This document shows positions 1 through 11,415 of a stretch of 64,000 nt of DNA, in pieces (position 1 is the first letter of the stretch; each line of letters opens with the position of its first letter). This DNA is from Heterohyrax brucei (Eukaryota > Chordata > Mammalia > Hyracoidea > Procaviidae), in the NCBI GenBank assembly GCA_028571685.1, contig CM053154.1, positions 5,617,501 to 5,681,500 on the forward strand, written 5' to 3'. The position numbers were made by a program, and so were the translations under genes. The notes below the pieces were generated by a model. The model was given only the letters and a program-made list of their open reading frames with translations, was not told where the DNA came from and did no database searches.

Positions 1-395
1 TAGAGTCACTGCAGCCAGATAAGGCTCCAAAACTATCGCCCCGAGATAATCGTAAAACTTAAACCAAAAAATATCCCCTGCAGTTTTTTTGAAACCAAAC
101 ACTAGTTTAACTTAATTAGTGGAGAATGCTTGCCTTGAGCACTGTGGTCTTTTGAAGAACTATCTCTGTGGGATAAACTGAGAACAGGAACTGAAAATGC
201 TAGATGGGGAGTGAGTTTACAGCAGTGGGGGAGGAACAAGGCAGAAAAGGATGGTGTGAACAGTCACCTAACCTGAAGGATGTCATCAGTGGCACTGAAC
301 TGGACATGTAGAAAGTGTTGAATGCTGTATGTTCTGCTGTGTATTTTCAGTAACAACAAAATACATTATTTAAAAAGGTGTTGCTATGGACCCCT
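1..395 (+). mobile_element. A-tailed interspersed repeat, family A
   Basis: 'gaactatctctgtgggataa', 'agtgggggaggaacaaggca', 'ggcactgaactggacatgta' and 'agtaacaacaaaatacatta' match 13530-13852 in order. The copy may extend left of the window. Confidence 0.7.
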
Positions 396-424
396 AAAAG
401 TCTGCCATCAGATAAATAGATAAA

Positions 425-838
425 GTAAACGTGTTCTATCCATTTAAGGAGCTGGACAATGAACAAAGAGACAGAAGAAGAATTGACCCCTTTGAATTGT
501 GGTGTTACAGAAGAATGTTGAATGTACCAGGGACCACCACAAGAACCAACAGATCTGCTCTGGAAGAAGTCCAACCAGAGAGCTCCTTGGAAGCAAAGAT
601 GGCAAGACTGCATCTTACACACTTTGGCCCTGCTGTCAGGAAGGATCAGTCCCTGGAGAAGGACATCCTGCTTGGAAGAGTGGAGGTTCAGCGAAAAAGA
701 GGAAGACCCTCAACGAGATGGACTGACACAGTGGCTGCAACAATGCACTTAAGTATAAAAACCATTGTGGACGCGGCACGTTGTGCACAGGGTTGCTGTG
801 AGTTGGATAGGACTTGACGGCACCTAACAACAGCAACA
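425..838 (+). mobile_element. RTE-clade LINE 3' end
   Basis: Encodes the C-terminal part of an RTE/BovB-type ORF2: RIDPFELWCYRRMLNV, ESSLEAKMARLHLTHFG, DQSLEKDILLGRVEVQRKRG, RPSTRWTDTVAATM. It ends 'gttggataggacttgacggc' then 'acctaacaacagcaac', the 3' tail that AfroSINEs share. Open for 128 codons, but it is only a truncated 3' fragment with an internal deletion near 'gcggcacgttgtgc', so not a functional gene. Confidence 0.85.
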
Positions 839-842
839 TCCA

Positions 843-1205
843 TCTTGGCATGAAAAGGAATAAAGTGCTGATACGTGCTAGGACCCGACGAGCCTCAAAA
901 ACATCGCATGAGGCAAAGAAGCCACACACAAAGGCCAAATCCTGTGTGATACCAATGGCATGAAATTTCCAGAACAGATAAACCTATAGAGACAGAAAGC
1001 AGAACAGAGGTTGCCAAGGGCAGGGGAGGGGGAGAAAGAGCAGTGACTGAGGAGTAGGTACGGGCAGGGGTGCTGGAAATGTCCAAGAACGAGGTAGAGG
1101 TGATGTTCGTTTAACCTCGTCAGTGTGCCAAATGCCACTACACTGTCGACTTTAAAATGGTTACAATGTGAATTTTATATGAATTCTACCTTGGTGAAAA
1201 CCAAA
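843..1205 (+). mobile_element. L1 3' end / 3' UTR fragment
   Basis: 'catgaaaaggaataaagtgc', 'acagaggttgccaagggcag' and 'cactgtcgactttaaaatgg', ending 'tgaattctaccttggtgaaa'. This is the standard order of an old mammalian L1 3' end. It follows the RTE tail directly. Confidence 0.75.
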
Positions 1206-1620
1206 AGATTTTGCTGATTTAATGGTCCCTGGAACCCAGCTGGTTTCAGATCAGGAGCACCCAGGTACCCTGACCCATGACAAGGTAGACCAGAAGTCAT
1301 TCAGGCACCCTGGTGCATGGCAAAGCAGACTTGGAGCACCCATGCACCCTGGCACTATGCCAGCCGAGCCTCCTTAGTGAGGACTGGGGGCCCCATGTGC
1401 CAAGAGGATGTTTCCAGGCAATTCTTGGACAAGCGAGTCTTTGGAGGGTCTCTGCCAAGGCTGAGGTGGGTGGCCGTCCTTGCTCCCCAACTTGAGGTGG
1501 GCAGATGACAGTGGGGGTGGGGAGGGGAAGGTAACCCAAGGGACAAAAGTGGAGGAGGATCTTGGTGGAGGGGTGGGGCGGGCGGATCCTCTGAGTTGGC
1601 AGAGCCCAGAGAATGTTCAC

Positions 1621-1778
1621 AGCCCCGGTGATGCAGTGGTTATGAGCTGAGCTGCTAGCAGAAGGATGGCAGTTCAAGCCCACTAGCTGCTCCTGGGAAA
1701 CCGTATGGGGCAGTTCTGCTCTGTCCTGTGGGGTAGGTATGAGTTGGAATCAACTCAACTGCAAAAGGTTTTGCCCCA
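1621..1778 (+). mobile_element. AfroSINE
   Basis: 'agccccggtgatgcagtggt', 'caagcccactagctgctcct', 'ggggcagttctgctctgtcc' and tail 'tatgagttggaatcaactca'. Clear full-length copy. Confidence 0.87.
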
Positions 1779-2429
1779 GTTATGGAGTGTTTGAAAAGTA
1801 ATCGGAAAAGGAGACTCGAAACCTGGCAGAGAAGCTAAGGAGAGGACGGAAAATATGGGGTTTGTGGGCCTGGTGGAGAGGACAGCGAAGGGGCGACGGG
1901 GGCAGAGAGGAGGGGTACAGGCCGACAGGAAGCACATGGCAGCAGGCTCCCTGAAGGGTCACCAGGGGGCGGGCAGGAGGGGACCCAGAAGCCGGGGAGG
2001 CAGTGGAGGCCTGCCCACTGTCCAAGGCGTGTAACGTGAGGTTACTGGCACTTATTGAGACTCAGAACTTGCCCCTAACTCAGAACCACCTGTGTCTGCA
2101 CTAAGAAACTCCTGCTGCAGCGCCTCTCCTGAGAGAGAACCGAGGGACCACCGGGAGTGCCTGCTGCGCCGGGTGGCGACAGGACTGGTGTCAGGCTCAG
2201 AAGACATTCTGATCCCCCTGCAACCCTGAGGCCGCCGAGGCCAGGGAGGGCGGTGAAGTTGCTCCAGGGCACACAGCAGTGGCAGCAGGGCAGCAGCTGA
2301 GCCGGCTCCGTGCAGCGAACCCAGGTCGACTCCCGTTCCACATACTCCTCGCGCAGTCACCATGTGTCTGTCCGTGGAGGTCTCTGTGTTGTTGCCAGGA
2401 CACTGAACACGGTTTAGGGGAGCTTCCAG

Positions 2430-2575
2430 ACTAGCGGGCACTAGCAAGAAAGGCCTGGTGATCTACTTCTGAAAATCCTATGGATCGCAACAGTCTGATC
2501 CACAACCGATCACAGGACAGCGCTGACCGGGGCGGTGTTTCATTCCATTGTATGTGGGGTCGACCTGACAGCAGC
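2430..2575 (+). mobile_element. AfroSINE-like fragment
   Basis: 'aagaaaggcctggtgatcta' and 'cttctgaaaatcctatggat', then 'cacaaccgatcacaggacag' and 'ggcggtgtttcattccattg': a diverged long-form copy lacking its 5' part. Confidence 0.55.
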
Positions 2576-4867
2576 TGACAGCAAAGTGCCATCTGCCAGA
2601 GCAGGGGCCCTCCTGTGTCCTGCCTCCCCTGAGCTGTCTGGCTGCCCCGACCCCTGAGCGGGCACTCACCACACACGAACCCACGGCCTGCACAAGGAAT
2701 CAAGCTCGTCTGGCCGCTCAGTTCAAGGCTTTCTCTTCAAGAAACAGTTAATAACACGGGCTTTGGGGAATGAGTGAATCTCTGGACAGAGGGGGACTTC
2801 TCACTATAGACCCTCTGTTCCCGTTTCAGGTTATTTTTAATGTGTATGAATTCCTGTTTTAATTTTAGAAATGCCTGGTCAATGGAAAATACTTTCACTA
2901 CAAAGGCCTCTCAGCGGGGCTTCTGCTCGGTTCCCCTGAGGGGGAGACCAGCCTGGGCCCGGTTTTACTAAGGATCTTAAAATAAAAAAAAACATAGATA
3001 TGAGCTGTGTACTTTTTTAAAAAATGGGAAACACTATATTTTCAAAGCGTAAAGTCAATCTGGAAAGATTAAAAAATTAAAAAACCCTGAAGGAACAGCC
3101 CCGACTTGGGAAATGTAGGACACTGAGGGCTTGTTTACCACCTAAGCTGGAAACGTGTGGCTGTCTGCTGTGTTCACAGCACCAGGGACAATCACACTGC
3201 TTCCTCTGGACGACTGTGTTTTTCCTTATTTGGTTCCCATGGCTGTTTTAGATGAGACTCACAAAAACCAACCTCTGGGCTTCTCAAAGCCCTTGTGGAG
3301 TTCTGCTTCCCTTTAGTCCCCAGCTGGTGGGTTTATGGGTGTCCTTTCTATCCCGATCCATCAGGCCCCTCCACTAGCATGGCCTGGCCACCACCACAGG
3401 ACAGGAATGATAAGGAGCAGCTCCTTCAGCTGTCACCTGAGGCTTTGGCTCAGGGCATTCCCATAAACCTGCCTGGCAGGGGCGCTCTCCTCCTGCTCTG
3501 GAGGAGCAAGGGCGTGACGGAGTGGCCCACGTGGAAACTATCACCAGGAGCCCTCACTCCCTTAGACATAAGGGTGTCTTTGTTTTGGGTGACAGTGGTA
3601 CTCTGAAGTCGGGACAGTCCTGTCCCCATCCTGCAGGTGAGAAAACCGAGGTGAGAAGAATGAGCTGGGTCGCTGGCTCACATGATACGGAGTCACTGAG
3701 AGCCAGCTGGGTTCCGTCCCAGACCCCCACGCATCTTCACACCCACATGTCTGCACCCACAGGCCTTCAGAAGCTAGGACACCGTCACCTTAAGAAACAA
3801 AGCTTTTGTCCGTGCTCTACAAGTACATCCGCAGGGTAACATGTGAATGATGTCCTCGGGTCTCACCCTATCTCTGGGGCTCGCGAGCGGGGAGGCTAGC
3901 ACGCCGTCCCTGTGGCTCACAGCTCCTGTGTGCCAGGCTGTGTCAGCAGTGCTGGAGTGGCCGGGCGGGGGGCGCCAGGGTGTGGCAGAGCGGGCACACA
4001 CTGCCAGGACAGCTGGGCAGTCACCACCCGCTGGCCGTGACGTGAGCTGAGTGGCACTGTGTGTAGAGAAGGGTGGTCCACCAGCATCCTGACGGCAAGC
4101 ACAGTGGGCAAAGACTCGGACGGAGACACAAACACACAGCCAACACATCCACTCCTTCAATAACTCAGGAACCCTCTGGGCAGTGACACAGAGCGGGCTT
4201 GTTTTCTCCAAAAGCGGGCCTTTCAAGTGGCCTAGGAGGGCAGTGGGGAGTCCTCAGTTATCTCATCTGTGACATGGGAATAAGGTGACTGACAGGACGC
4301 AATGAGACTACACGCGTGTAAGTGTCTAGCACGGAGCCGGGCAACACCCAACAGGAGAGAGCAGGGCCCCAAGGCCCCCAGCACAGGGCCGGGGGGCCAT
4401 GTGTTCAGTTCCTGGGCCACACCGCTGTTGCAGTCACTCAAGCCTGCTCTCCTGGGGAAGCAGCTGTGTACGCGGGACATGGAGAAACAGGGCAGCGTGT
4501 GCCAGTGAGTCTCTCTGCTGACAGCAACAGGCAGCGGGCTGGATGGGGCCCACGGGCTGACCTCTGCCTTGAAGTCCCAACAAAGAACACAAAAGTGTAA
4601 GTGTGTAAGTGTGAGATGCTACAAAACACAAAATGAAACCTCTACAGCTCTACGGCCTGCCAAATGTGAAAGACGAGACAGCCTGCTGTCTCCTTGCTCT
4701 TGGTGCCCAACACTGAACAGACACCCGGAAGCAGCTCTGTGAACAAGGGCTGACTGAACGGGAGATGAGCAAGTCAGCGAGCAAGTGAGGGAGAGAAGGT
4801 GTGGATGAGCAAGCGCAGGAGCAAATGTCACCTTATTCCCATTTCACAGATGAGATAATAGAGGCTC

Positions 4868-5035
4868 AGTGAGTGGACAAAGAGTGAACGAACGAATGAG
4901 AAGAAATGAATGACTGAGTGAACGAGAGACTGGATGGATGAACAAGTGAATGAGCAAATGAATGTGTGACTGGATGGATAAAGAGTGAATGAATGAATGA
5001 GAAGGAATGAATGAATGAGTGAGCGAACGGATGGC
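4868..5035. repeat. TGAA tetranucleotide array with 101-bp duplication
   Basis: 'gaatgaatgaatgag' type units. A larger block beginning 'aaagagtgaa' at 4879 recurs at 4980, and 'gactggatggat' occurs twice between them. Frames rich in HSF/IHS on minus are artefacts. Confidence 0.9.
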
Positions 5036-5596
5036 AGGACAGGCCCAAATGTGAGGCAGCGCTGCAGAGGAGGCCCGACCGCCCAAACCACCGAGCGCCG
5101 TCACCCGACTGAGGCTGAGAGGCTCGTGCAGCTCAAGATGAACGCAGTTCCCAAGGACAGACCGTGACACGGCTGTCTCTCTCTCACTGATCAGGTTTCC
5201 TCCAGATTCACAGAGACGTGCCCAAATGACCTAGTGTTTCACAGAGAGAATCAACGCGGACAGCCAGCACTGACAGAACGACATTCGGATGTCCTGAAAC
5301 GGAAACGCAGCGGAGACTCGGAGACCTTCTCCAGGTCAGTTAGAACGGTAAACCCGGCACTTGACGGTCTGCTGGGAGGCTTCCTTGCCTGTTTGTGTAC
5401 AGGTGGGGACCACACCAGTGGACCCACGGGGAATAACTGAAGGCCAGGCCAGAGTCACCTGCCACCAGCTCGATGCTACAGATCTCCTTGGGGCTCAGGC
5501 AGCGGGCACTGCTGTGGTACACACAGACCGACTGGAGCCCACTCAGGGCCGGCCCTGAGCGGCCCGTGCATCCCTGTTTCCATCCCTGCTCTGCAA

Positions 5597-5740
5597 CATG
5601 GAAACCCTGGAGGCTCAGTGGTAAGTGCCATGTCTGCGAACCAAAGATCAGCAGTTCCAATCCTCCAGGTGCTCCTGGGAAACACTCAGGGTCATTACGA
5701 GTTGGAATCGACTCAACAGCAATGGGTTTGGTTGGGTCAG
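5597..5740 (+). mobile_element. AfroSINE
   Basis: 'aaaccctggaggctcagtgg', 'aggtgctcctgggaaacact' and tail 'cattacgagttggaatcgac', then 'tcaacagcaatgggtttggt'. Confidence 0.85.
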
Positions 5741-6254
5741 AGTACTTGGCAACAGATAGCCCAGGTTACTGGCCTCAAGAGCCACTTTGCCAGAGGGGAC
5801 AGCCAAATGTGGAGAAAACTAGAGATGGAGTTGATCACAAACCGAGGCCAGTGGTGCAGCGGCAGGAAGTATGGATTGTCCCCCACATGGTAGATAAATG
5901 GCTGTCACCCTAAAACAGCTCACAGAGCTTGTACAAACAGGTGCACCCCAGAAACCCAACTGCCACGAAAACTGTGAAGTGGTGACCACAGGCAGGCCAC
6001 CTGAAAGAGCTCCTTCTGCAAGGAAACTGCATTGCAGAGGCACGCTGCGCTGGAGCTTACCAGCCCGCTACAGAGCCAGCAGAGCCAGCCGAGTGAGCGC
6101 GTCACTTAACCAGCAGCCCTCCACATCAGTATCTCAGAGGGATGCTCTCGGGGGTGTGTCAAAGACACCGAGGCAGAAAAATGTCACCCCTGACAGACGT
6201 GCAACAAAGATAAACCTCACATACTCCCGAGTTCACCGGGGTCGGGAGTTGGGT

Positions 6255-6460
6255 CCTGGGTGGTGGAAACAGTTTATAACTAGCTGCTAATTAAAGGCGA
6301 GTGGTTCAAATCGGCCCAGCACACTGTGGAAGGAAGGCCTGGAGACTGGCTTCTGCAAACTACAGCCAAGAAGATCCTATAGAGCACGCTGCTACTCTGT
6401 GACACACGGTGTCACCAGGAGTCAGAATCGACTGAGGCGGAAGAGGTTCTGTTTTCGGGG
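6255..6460 (+). mobile_element. AfroSINE, long form
   Basis: 'actagctgctaattaaaggc', 'gagtggttcaaatcggccca', 'ggaaggcctggagactggct' and tail 'gtcaccaggagtcagaatcg'. Confidence 0.75.
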
Positions 6461-7499
6461 TGTGGGGGGCAGGGAGATCTGAGGAACAGGCCTGCTCTTC
6501 TAGAAGCCTGGATGTAAAAATAAAGACATGGTTGACTAAGTAAGCCACCGGAAAACAACCCCCGAGACAATCCAGCCTCCTGTGCTCCTGTCGAACAGCA
6601 GGTCAGCCCTGGTTCCAACGAGGAGCTGCCAGTCCCTGGGGGAGGGTCAGGCTTATAAGGGTCTGCGCTGCCATGAGTCACCCAGCCTCATGGGAAGCTG
6701 CTGTCACGGGGCAAACCTGGGCCCTGTGTGACACTGTGGCATCCGACACACAACCCGTCCCTTCAGCCTCAGAGAGGAAGTCCCACAGCCTGCTTCCTCT
6801 GCTTGCACAGGATTGAACAAGCCAAGCTGCCTCCTGCAAATCGGCAGGAATCGCCTTGCATTCTCACAAGGAACGAGGTGACCACCTGGTGGAGTGTTCT
6901 GTGGAAAGTCTCCATAGTAAACAAAAAAGGCAGGTAGGATTTATATTGTTTTTAAAGGGGGGGGGGGAAAGGCACAGCTCCCTGTAATGAGGAAAACTGC
7001 CAGCACCTAACAGCCTCATGTCCTCGAGGCTCCATGAGTTCTGCTCCCTCGTAATCACCGAGACAGAACCAAAACATACGCCCGGCTACACAAACACGAC
7101 CAGGGAGGCTGTGTGTAACGTGGCCGGGAGGCGAGAAGCCTGTGGGTGGCCTTCCCTGCTGCTGGGCTGGGTATGGGTACATCTCCTCTCGGGGACAGTG
7201 ACTGCCTCTGTCCTCTGCTAGCTCCAGAAACAATGAGCATGGGGCCCACGGCCCACAGGCTGACACACAAAGAGAAGACACACGACGAAACCCAGAGAAT
7301 GTTTGGAGTATATCAGTGGGTCACCTAGACGGGCTGGCCTCAGTGGCTTTTTAACACTTCCTGTTCATATTTGCATCGGCAGGCCATCCCAGAGGCTGGG
7401 AGACAGGAGATGAAGGACCTAAACGGAACTTCCGAGAGGAGATGAGCCTGGGAGAAGGGGGAAAAAAACCATGTTGCTGCTGAGTCAGCCCGGATTCAC

Positions 7500-7680
7500 G
7501 CCTGGTGGCCCCGTGCGTGTCTGAATAGAACCGGGCTCCACTGGGTTTTCGATGGCTGAATTTTGGCTGTCAATCACCAGGTCTTTCTTCCGGGGCACCT
7601 CTGGGTAGACTAGTGCTGCTACCTTTTCTGTCAGCAGTTGAGTGGGCTAACCCTTTACACCACCTAGGGAGAGAGATGGA
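7500..7680 (-). mobile_element. AfroSINE, long form
   Basis: 'caatcaccaggtctttcttc', 'ggggcacctctgggtagact', 'agttgagtgggctaaccctt' and 'tacaccacctaggga': the reverse of the 'ggcctggcgatc' form. Confidence 0.75.
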
Positions 7681-8234
7681 GACCAGTACTGAAGGGCCTA
7701 GGGCTGCCAGCTTACACCACTGGTGGGCACCAGGCTACCCTCTCCAAATCAAGGCCAGACAGGCTGCCAGGGGGCTGATGGAGTTAGTGGGGTGGCCTCA
7801 GGGAACTGGGCTGTGTGTGCAGCGATCCACCCAGAAGCCGCCAGCCTGTATTCATCTGCAGGAACCATTCAGATAGGGGCTTTTCAGGGCCAAAACAGCA
7901 CATGATACAGCCACCACCCAGAGTGACGGCAACACTCTCTTTAAAAGTCACACAAACTGACTTAAGCTCAGACAACTAGACGGTGCCCAGTTACCAGTAC
8001 TGACCACACAGGCAGGGATCACAACAGAGGGTCCCAGAGACAACAGGAGAAAAATGTAGCACAAAATTCACATCCACACACATCCCAAAGACCAAGCTTG
8101 CCGGTCTGAGAGAGACCGGAGAAACCCCACGAGCATGGCCCCTGGACACCCTTTTAACTCAGTACTCAAGTCACCCCTGCGGTGCAAAGATCAGACAGGG
8201 TCACAGGGCCAATAACAACACACATGAGGAACGT

Positions 8235-8515
8235 GCTTTGTAGTTTAATCACGCAGACAAGACTCACGGGCACAGCAGCCCCAGTGCAGAGATGAGAAGG
8301 CAGGACGGGACAGGAAGAGCGGTTGAGCAGAAACAGGGAACCTGGGGTGGGGAAAGAGTGAGTGTTGACACCTCGCCGGTTGGCGGCCAATGTCACAAAA
8401 TAATCTGTATTAACGGATCCGACTCAGTGGCACTTGGCTGGCTGGCTAACTGTCTAATGAGACACTGATGTGCTCTGTAAACCTACACCTAAATCACAAC
8501 ATAAATCAATCAATA
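8235..8515 (+). mobile_element. A-tailed interspersed repeat, family B
   Basis: Matches the reverse complement of 50730-50960: 'gatgagaaggcaggacggga', 'gagtgagtgttgacacctcg', 'ggccaatgtcacaaaataat' and 'ctctgtaaacctacacctaa', ending 'aaatcaatcaataaactc'. A short AfroSINE-tail-like insert ('cggatccgactcagtggcac') interrupts it at about 8415. Confidence 0.65.
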
Positions 8516-8817
8516 AACTCAGGCCAACCTCTTCACAGGAAGTTGCTTTTGAAATCACAAGTCTCCCAAGTGTTTCTCCTCAAGTGGAATGGCCCCTCTG
8601 GTGACGGCACCTCCCACTGTCCTTGTTCTGAGACCCAGGCCTGAACCTGCACTTCTGTGCAGTAACAAGGATGCCCAACCTCAGACCTCAGGCGCCAGGA
8701 TTCTACTGGCTGTCACATCTTCTCTCAAAATCGAGTCTCGGCCCATCACTTGGATTTTTTCACACGCTTGTAGCAGGACGGGTTATCAGAAACCCAAGGT
8801 GCGGACTCTCTACTCAC

Positions 8818-8969
8818 CCTCTGGTGTGGTGGAGGGGGCGGAGGCGTCGGCGAGCCCCCCACATCCTGGACTTCCATGACGTTCCCATAATCTGCTGTGC
8901 TGCCTTTGAGAGGGAGCGGAGGAGGGACACTGGCCACTTCCAACCCAGCCATTCCGTTCAGCTCCAAGC
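8818..8969 (-). CDS. DOCK1: DOCK1 exon 15 of window: Crk-binding proline-rich tail
   Basis: 152 bases: GC completing Ser, then 50 codons LELNGMAGLEVASVPPPLPL ... SPTPPPPPPHQR, ending in phase 0. PPLPLK fits the PxLPxK ligand of the Crk N-terminal SH3, the partner through which DOCK180 was first found. Acceptor ttccag, donor GTGAGT. Human DOCK1 continues with about 31 more residues ending in a stop; that exon is not seen to the left. About human residues 1785-1834. Confidence 0.97.
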
Positions 8970-10159
8970 CTGGAAAATCAAAGGACACCCGACTGAGCCC
9001 AAATGCACAGAGGGCAACTTGTGTTCCCCAGAGGGGCAGAGAAGGACAGGGACAGGGTAGCAGCGTTGCCTCCAGCCACATTCTAGCAGGATGAAACCAA
9101 GGACCATAAAGCACCTAAACCCAGAGTGTACAAAGCAGCACCATCCCATAACACAAACAGCCTTGGCAACCACCAGGTCCCCTCTCATCCCCTCCTGGGC
9201 CCTTTGCCTCAGTGGGATTTAAGCAGCTGATGCCACATTGGCTGCTGTGGGTGCCCGCCTCCGTGTCCAGCCTCCTCCAGCGATCATCTGGACAGCCACA
9301 CTAAGCCAAGTACTGGCGTGCCACACACCCCTGGCTGACCAGGGAGGTCACGGCTGTGTGAAATGTGGTTGTCAGCGGGGTGGCCGTGGTGGCTGCAGTT
9401 TTAAACAAGCTGAGGGGAAGAGCAACGGATTTTTACAGTGGACCAGAAAAGCGGTACTTTTCCAACAGAGGACTAATCATTAAGACACAATATTTTCCCA
9501 ACCCTCACAGAGACTCTTAGAAGTCATTCGTTTGTCTTTTAGATGAAAGAGCGAGGAGTTGACACTCTTACTGATGGGTCTCTTCTAGAGCTTTCCCCAA
9601 AGATCTGTGTGATGAAACATTCTTCATTAGGAAAAGACGGGCTCGAGAGGCGGCCTCAGTTGACGAGGGGACGCTCAACAGAGTTGCGGGAGTGAGCGGA
9701 AGCTTTCCGACCCCTCATGGCCGGCACGGGCTTTCGGGCATTTAAGAAGCTGTTCCAAGGAGCGTTTTTAGCAGACTGTGTGATGACTGTGGAGGGATGC
9801 AAGACATGCCAGCAGAGAACGTCTCCCTTCCAGGGGGCAGGATGCTCTCGACTCCCCCAGGGAAGTGTCAGCTGCTGCTGGAGCTGTGACTCACCACTGT
9901 CACTGTTGCTCCTCTTCCAGTGAAGGACAGCTACTCTGCGTCTATCACGGCCAGCCCCCTGGGACACGCGGTTCTCTTGCTTGCACCCTACTCTCTCCAG
10001 CCATCCGACGGTGTGGGGAGTCCCCCACTGTTCTGCCACCCTCCCTCATCACCACCTTCTGCCAATGCTTCTCCTCTTTGATCCGCCCAGAACTGACGGT
10101 GAAAAGGCAGTTATCACTCACAGTGGGTTGAAAACCAAAATTAAACCCATGGTTGGCAA

Positions 10160-10345
10160 GTCAGAATAGCCACCCTGTAGGACAGAACAGAACTGTCCCA
10201 CGGGGTTTCCCAGGAGTGGCTGGTGGATTCCAACTGCTGACCTTTTGGTGAGCAGCCAAGCTCTTTCAACACTGTGCCACCAGGCCCCAAGGCTTGGACT
10301 GCTGCTGCTATCTGCTGTCAAGTTGGTTCTGACCCACAAAGACCC
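10160..10345 (-). mobile_element. AfroSINE
   Basis: 'ccctgtaggacagaacagaa', 'ggtggattccaactgctgac' and 'cttttggtgagcagccaagc', ending 'cactgtgccaccaggcccc'. A tail-like 'gctatctgctgtcaagttgg' follows to about 10345. Confidence 0.85.
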
Positions 10346-10860
10346 TCAAATTCACATCTACATGGAAGATGAGAATGGGACTTTATTTAAAATAGGATCT
10401 TTGCAGATGTGATTAGCTACAGGTCTTGAGAAGATCCTAGATGTATGAAATCAAAAACACCCAGACCTGCTGCCATCGTTTCCTACTCACAGGGACGCTG
10501 TAAGACAGAGTCGAACTGCCCCACAGAGTTCCGAGGAGCGCAGTGGGTCAGAGCTGCCACCATTCTCTTTAGCAGCTGTGGCTCATAACTACTGCACTGC
10601 TCGGGTCTCCCTGGAGTTATGGGGGCCCTAGATCCTGTGACTGGGCCTTCTAAGAAGAGGACACAGAAAGACACAGAACGGAATGCCAAGTATACACGGA
10701 GGCTGGGACTGCAGAGAGGTGTCTGCAAGTGAAGGCAGCCCACAAAGTCAGGAGAGCCGTCAGAACCAGTCCTCCCTGAGACCCGCAGAAGGAACCAACC
10801 CTCCTGACACCTGGCTCTCAGACTCCCGGCATCCAGAGCTGACAGTCCATTTCCTAGCTT
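10345..10860 (+). mobile_element. MaLR-like LTR interrupted by an AfroSINE
   Basis: Left part 'gggactttatttaaaatagg' and 'atctttgcagatgtgattag' (10375-10455). The right part from about 10605 has 'gggccttctaagaagaggac' and 'acacagaaagacacagaacg', ending 'ctggctctcagactcccggc'. These are the usual first and second halves of a MaLR-type LTR. Confidence 0.65.
10455..10605 (-). mobile_element. AfroSINE inserted in an LTR
   Basis: 'cctgctgccatcgtttccta', 'ctgtaagacagagtcgaact' and 'agctgtggctcataactact' followed by 'gcactgc': a diverged reverse-oriented copy. Confidence 0.6.
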
Positions 10861-11261
10861 GTGGAGCTCGGCGGTGCCCGTCCCGGGAAATCAACACACC
10901 ATGGAAACTGGGCGGAACCAGGAACACAAGGGAAGGTCCTTGACGTGGAAGCACTTCTCCCTCACACGTGTCCTTTGCACATAAAAAGGTGGACCACTCC
11001 ACGTGTTCTTTACATTCCCTTCCAGTACAGGAGGTTACTGCGAGTGGCCGCATGCCACCCCAGCACCCAGGGAACACAGAAGCTGTAGACAGGCTTTGGC
11101 CAGATTCGCCGGACTCCGTCCGCGACAGCCTGCTCAGGGCGCCTCTCCAAATGCCCTCCCTCGGCTCCCAGGCAAGAGGCACTTCTCACTTTAGAGGCTT
11201 TGCCCAAGGAGACAGTCACAGGCCTGTGTCAAGGACTGAGTGTGGATGACATCCTACTTAC

Positions 11262-11415
11262 TGGGCTGCAGGCTGAAGGTCAGCTTGGTCCTCGGCGTGA
11301 CGGGAGGCGGTGTTTGCTGTGGGGTCGGTGGAGACGGGGACACTGAGAAGCGCCGTTCGCCTCCAATGGCACCGATGACCTGGCTTTTGGGTCTCTGGGG
11401 CCGCAAGGGACTTAT
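11262..11415 (-). CDS. DOCK1: DOCK1 exon 14 of window: proline-rich tail
   Basis: 154 bases: 51 codons (ISPLRPQRPKSQVIGAIGGE ... PPPVTPRTKLTFSLQP) plus A of a split Ser codon. SPLRPQRPKS and TPQQTPPPVTPR are SH3-ligand-like. Acceptor cttgcag, donor GTAAGT. Against human as recalled, this exon shows the most substitutions of the 15. About human residues 1733-1783. Confidence 0.96.

Larger units (their letters stand above)
1..8817. other. Last DOCK1 intron, partial (at least 8.8 kb)
   Basis: Downstream of exon 15 in transcript sense. I looked on minus for the expected terminal exon (proline-rich, then KTTRK and a stop) and did not find it. Holds an RTE LINE end, L1 3' UTR, AfroSINEs, a TGAA array and A-tailed repeats. 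Nothing recognised in 2580-4730, 5060-5590, 6470-7490 or 7690-8230, apart from a 15-base G-run near 6957. Confidence 0.7.
8970..11261. other. Intron between exons 14 and 15 (2.3 kb)
   Basis: Contains a MaLR-like LTR (about 10345-10860) with an AfroSINE inside it, and a further AfroSINE at 10160-10300. Nothing recognised in 9000-10150. Confidence 0.7.

Noticed and set aside
431-817. 128-codon frame as a possible host gene
   Set aside because: It is the C-terminus of an RTE LINE ending in the RTE tail; retained only as a mobile element.
1501-1600. GT-rich stretch considered as the antisense of the proline-rich last DOCK1 exon
   Set aside because: Its minus-strand translation does not give the expected KTTRK...stop ending, and the sequence borders an AfroSINE.
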